Assembly: GCA_019420545.1 (NCBI GenBank)
Contig: JAHZGZ010000228.1
Location: 1 to 7,259 of the forward strand
Length of the DNA stretch: 7,259 bases
Direction of reading: 5' to 3'
DNA from: Bacteroidales bacterium
GTDB taxonomy: Bacteria > Bacteroidota > Bacteroidia > Bacteroidales > Muribaculaceae
Shown: positions 5,077-7,259 of the stretch, piece by piece
Position numbering within the stretch: the stretch's first letter is position 1
Layout of the letters: each line of letters begins with the position of its first letter
Notes under the pieces: model-generated
The model's database searches: none
The model's input: the letters and a program-made list of their open reading frames with translations, nothing else
Told to the model about the DNA's origin: nothing
Translations under genes and position numbers: made by a program

Positions 5077-6363
5077 ATGGCTTCCTTAATCAACAGGAAT
5101 ACCCGTACTTACGCATGGGTTGTAGTAGCCCTGCTCTGGATAGTGGGCATGCTCAACTATATGGACCGCCAGATGCTCTCCACCATGCGCGAGTCGATCA
5201 TGGTCGACATCTCCGAGCTGGAGTCGGCTGCCAACTTCGGGCGCCTCATGGCCGTATTTCTCTGGGTTTACGGTATCATGAGTCCCTTCTCGGGAATCAT
5301 CGGCGACCGCATCAGCCGCAAGTGGGTCATCGTGTCGGCCCTGTTCGTGTGGTCGTTCGTAACGTTCATGATGGGCTACGCAACCTCGTTCGACCAGCTC
5401 TACATTCTGCGCGGCATCATGGGCGTGAGCGAGGCCCTATACATGCCTGCCGCCCTGTCGCTTATCGCCGACTACCACCGCGAGCGCACCCGTTCGCTCG
5501 CCATAGGCATCAACATGACCGGCATCTACTTCGGCCAGGCGATGGGCGGATTCGGCGCCACGCTGGCTGTGATGTACGGCTGGCACGGTACCTTCCACAG
5601 TTTCGGTATCATAGGCATCGCCTACAGCGTAGTGCTCATGCTGCTGCTTTATGATACCCCGCGCCATGTGGATGTGGTGAAGACCGAGGAGAAGAAGCGT
5701 GTGCCCGTATTCAAGGGTATGGCCATGCTCCTGGCCAACATCTCTTTCTGGGTCATCCTATTCTATTTCTGCGTGCCTTCGGTGCCGGGCTGGGCTACCA
5801 AAAACTGGCTACCCTCGTTATTCGCCTCGAGTCTCGGCATCGACATGGAGGTCGCCGGCCCCATCGCCACCATCTCCATCGCCGTGTCGTCGTTTGCCGG
5901 AGTGCTACTCGGAGGTTTCATCTCCGACCGCTGGGTGATGCGCAATGTGCGCGGACGTATCTATACCGCAGCCATAGGCCTCTCGCTCATGATACCCGCG
6001 CTGCTCTGTATCGGCTACGGCCACACGCTCTTCCCGGTAGTCATGGGCGCCGTGCTCTTCGGCGTGGGCTTCGGTTTCTTCGACGCCAACAACATGCCTA
6101 TCGTGTGCCAGTTCGTGTCGTCGCGCAACCGTGCCACTGCCTACGGTATCATGAACATGTGCAGCGTGTTTGCCGGCGCAGCCGTCACCGATCTGCTCGG
6201 CCGCTCGATGGATACCGGTACCCTCGGCCGCGACTTCGCCCTGCTGTCGGTGCTCGTAACCTTCACTGTAATCCTTATACTTGCCTGCCTGCGCCCGACT
6301 ACTGTCGATATGCGTGACGATGCTCCTTCGGCCGACAGCACGGTGGCACGGCAGACTGCATGA
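5077..6363 (+). CDS. nanT: MFS transporter, probable sialic acid permease (NanT-like)
   Basis: The protein has 428 residues and about 12 hydrophobic segments, in the inner membrane. It belongs to the major facilitator superfamily, with wording typical of the anion:cation symporter branch: LNYMDRQML in the first helix (26-34), loop motif GDRISRKW (76-83) and its second-half counterpart GGFISDRW (279-286). The central cytoplasmic loop holds a charged TEEKKR near residue 206. It would bring Neu5Ac, or a related released sialic acid, from periplasm to cytoplasm by cation symport. The substrate is inferred from the adjacent sialidase and lyase and from the known Bacteroides/Tannerella NanT, because MFS sequence alone does not fix it. 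The start at 5077 lies 5 bases after the sialidase stop in an AT-rich junction (ATTAATTAAT), suggesting translational coupling. The C-terminal tail after about residue 405 is short, polar and probably cytoplasmic. Confidence 0.88.
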   Translation: MASLINRNTRTYAWVVVALLWIVGMLNYMDRQMLSTMRESIMVDISELESAANFGRLMAVFLWVYGIMSPFSGIIGDRISRKWVIVSALFVWSFVTFMMGYATSFDQLYILRGIMGVSEALYMPAALSLIADYHRERTRSLAIGINMTGIYFGQAMGGFGATLAVMYGWHGTFHSFGIIGIAYSVVLMLLLYDTPRHVDVVKTEEKKRVPVFKGMAMLLANISFWVILFYFCVPSVPGWATKNWLPSLFASSLGIDMEVAGPIATISIAVSSFAGVLLGGFISDRWVMRNVRGRIYTAAIGLSLMIPALLCIGYGHTLFPVVMGAVLFGVGFGFFDANNMPIVCQFVSSRNRATAYGIMNMCSVFAGAAVTDLLGRSMDTGTLGRDFALLSVLVTFTVILILACLRPTTVDMRDDAPSADSTVARQTA

Positions 6364-6397
6364 ACCTGAGAATTAATATCACCAATAACACCAATCT

Positions 6398-7259
6398 ATG
6401 TTGAATCAATTTTGTAATTTTAGAAAAGTATGCCGCTATGCGACGGTACTGCTGGCCCTCGGTATGGCCGTGCAGCCCGCAGAGGTCTACGCATCGCCCG
6501 ACAAGACGGCGACGCAGGCCACGATAACGGTAAAGGGCAATGTGAGCGATTCATCAAACGAACCGCTTGTGGGTGCCACTGTGCGTGTGAAGGGTCAGTC
6601 CAATGGTGTGATGACCGATATCGACGGAAACTTCTCAATATCGGCGCCGGCCAACGGCACGATTGTGGTGACATATGTAGGTATGACCACCAAGGAGATA
6701 GCCGTAAAGGGCCAGCGCAAGATCGACGTTGTGCTCACCGAGAGTGCCGTCAATCTCGATGACGTGGTGGTGATCGGCTATGGTACGCAGTCGCGCGCCA
6801 CTGTCACCAGCGCCATTACCAAAGTAAAGGCCGAGGACATGGCTGTCGCCCCCAACACCAATGTGATGGCGATGCTTCAGGGTAAGGTTCCGGGCATGCA
6901 GGTAAATTTCTCATCCGGACGTCCGGGCATAGCGCCCGCTGTGACTATCCGCGGCGGTACAACCACTACTCCCGGCAATGATGCTCCGTTATATATCATC
7001 GACGGTGTGATCCGTACGATCACCGACCTCAACTACGCCGATATCGAGTCGGTCGAGGTGTTGAAGGATGCTGCATCCACTGCTATCTACGGTGCGAGAG
7101 CCGCCAACGGTATCGTGATGATCACCACCAAGCAGGGTAAGAAGGGCAAAGGGCAGATATCATTCAGTTACGGTCTCTCTATTGACCATCAGGCCCAAAA
7201 AATCCCTCTGAGTGATGCCCGCGAATATCTGTCGTTGACACGTGAGGCAGCCACACGTT
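6398..7259 (+). CDS. SusC-like TonB-dependent outer-membrane receptor, N-terminal part (runs off right edge)
   Basis: The first 287 codons are open to the window edge; a complete SusC-like protein has about 1000 residues. A signal peptide occupies about 1-32 (core YATVLLALGMAV, cleavage after VYA). A carboxypeptidase-regulatory-like beta domain covers about 42-115 (PLVGATVRVKGQSNGVMTDI, then DGNFSI). The SusC-family linker signature LDDVVVIGYGTQ is at 120-131. The plug domain follows, with LQGKVPGMQV (160-169), TIRG (183-186), PLYIIDGV (197-204), DIESVEVLKDAASTAIYGAR (215-234) and ANGIVMITTKQG (236-247). It would import sialic acid or sialylated glycans through the outer membrane using TonB energy, normally with a SusD lipoprotein lid encoded just downstream. 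The corresponding Tannerella/Bacteroides protein is called NanO; I withhold the symbol because the barrel is missing. The ATG is 34 bases after the transporter stop, consistent with one operon. Confidence 0.93.
   Translation, partial: MLNQFCNFRKVCRYATVLLALGMAVQPAEVYASPDKTATQATITVKGNVSDSSNEPLVGATVRVKGQSNGVMTDIDGNFSISAPANGTIVVTYVGMTTKEIAVKGQRKIDVVLTESAVNLDDVVVIGYGTQSRATVTSAITKVKAEDMAVAPNTNVMAMLQGKVPGMQVNFSSGRPGIAPAVTIRGGTTTTPGNDAPLYIIDGVIRTITDLNYADIESVEVLKDAASTAIYGARAANGIVMITTKQGKKGKGQISFSYGLSIDHQAQKIPLSDAREYLSLTREAATR

Noticed and set aside
5115..5654. 179-codon plus-strand frame inside the MFS gene
   Set aside because: Arg/His-rich out-of-frame reading of a clear membrane transporter gene.
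6430..6762. 110-codon plus-strand frame near the right end
   Set aside because: It is an alternative frame of the SusC-like gene, whose signal peptide, regulatory domain and plug are intact in the other frame.
1..7259. CRISPR array, tRNA, rRNA or insertion sequence
   Set aside because: No regularly spaced repeats, no tRNA-like cloverleaf or rRNA segments, and no transposase or terminal inverted repeats were seen.

Overview
The window looks like the chromosome of a Bacteroidales bacterium, most likely from a gut lineage such as Bacteroidaceae or Muribaculaceae. Three things support this: a SusC-type TonB-dependent receptor, a promoter with the Bacteroidetes TTTG / TAnnTTTG architecture, and A-rich rather than Shine-Dalgarno-rich translation starts. 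The exact genus cannot be read from the sequence.

Layout. Bases 1-900 are comparatively AT-rich and hold two small plus-strand ORFs of unknown function. Bases 897-1224 have no convincing gene, but they hold a GC-rich block with several short inverted repeats that may be an intergenic repeat or decayed DNA. From about 1225 to the right edge, everything is a sialic acid (N-acetylneuraminate, Neu5Ac) utilisation locus on the plus strand. The order is a GntR/FCD-family regulator (1402-2130), N-acetylneuraminate lyase (2326-3237), a secreted GH33 sialidase (3434-5071), an MFS transporter (5077-6363) and the first 287 codons of a SusC-like receptor (6398 to the edge).

How the genes fit together. 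The secreted sialidase would release Neu5Ac from host or dietary sialoglycans. The SusC-like protein would carry the sugar across the outer membrane, normally with a SusD partner that should lie just past the right edge. The MFS protein would carry it across the inner membrane, and the lyase would split it into N-acetylmannosamine and pyruvate. The ManNAc 2-epimerase and kinase needed for the next steps are not in the window. The sialidase and transporter genes are 5 bases apart, and the receptor follows after 34, so these three are very probably one transcript.

Regulation. The regulator gene has a well-formed promoter. A perfect 15-bp palindrome, containing the TTGT-N3-ACAA pattern expected of FadR-type GntR operators, sits just downstream of it and suggests autoregulation. 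Each of the three long intergenic gaps in the locus (before the regulator, lyase and sialidase genes) also contains extended inverted repeats. The most elaborate are between lyase and sialidase, where two structures occupy most of the 196-base gap. These leaders are the least explained part of the window; the enzymes and transporters are recognisable families.
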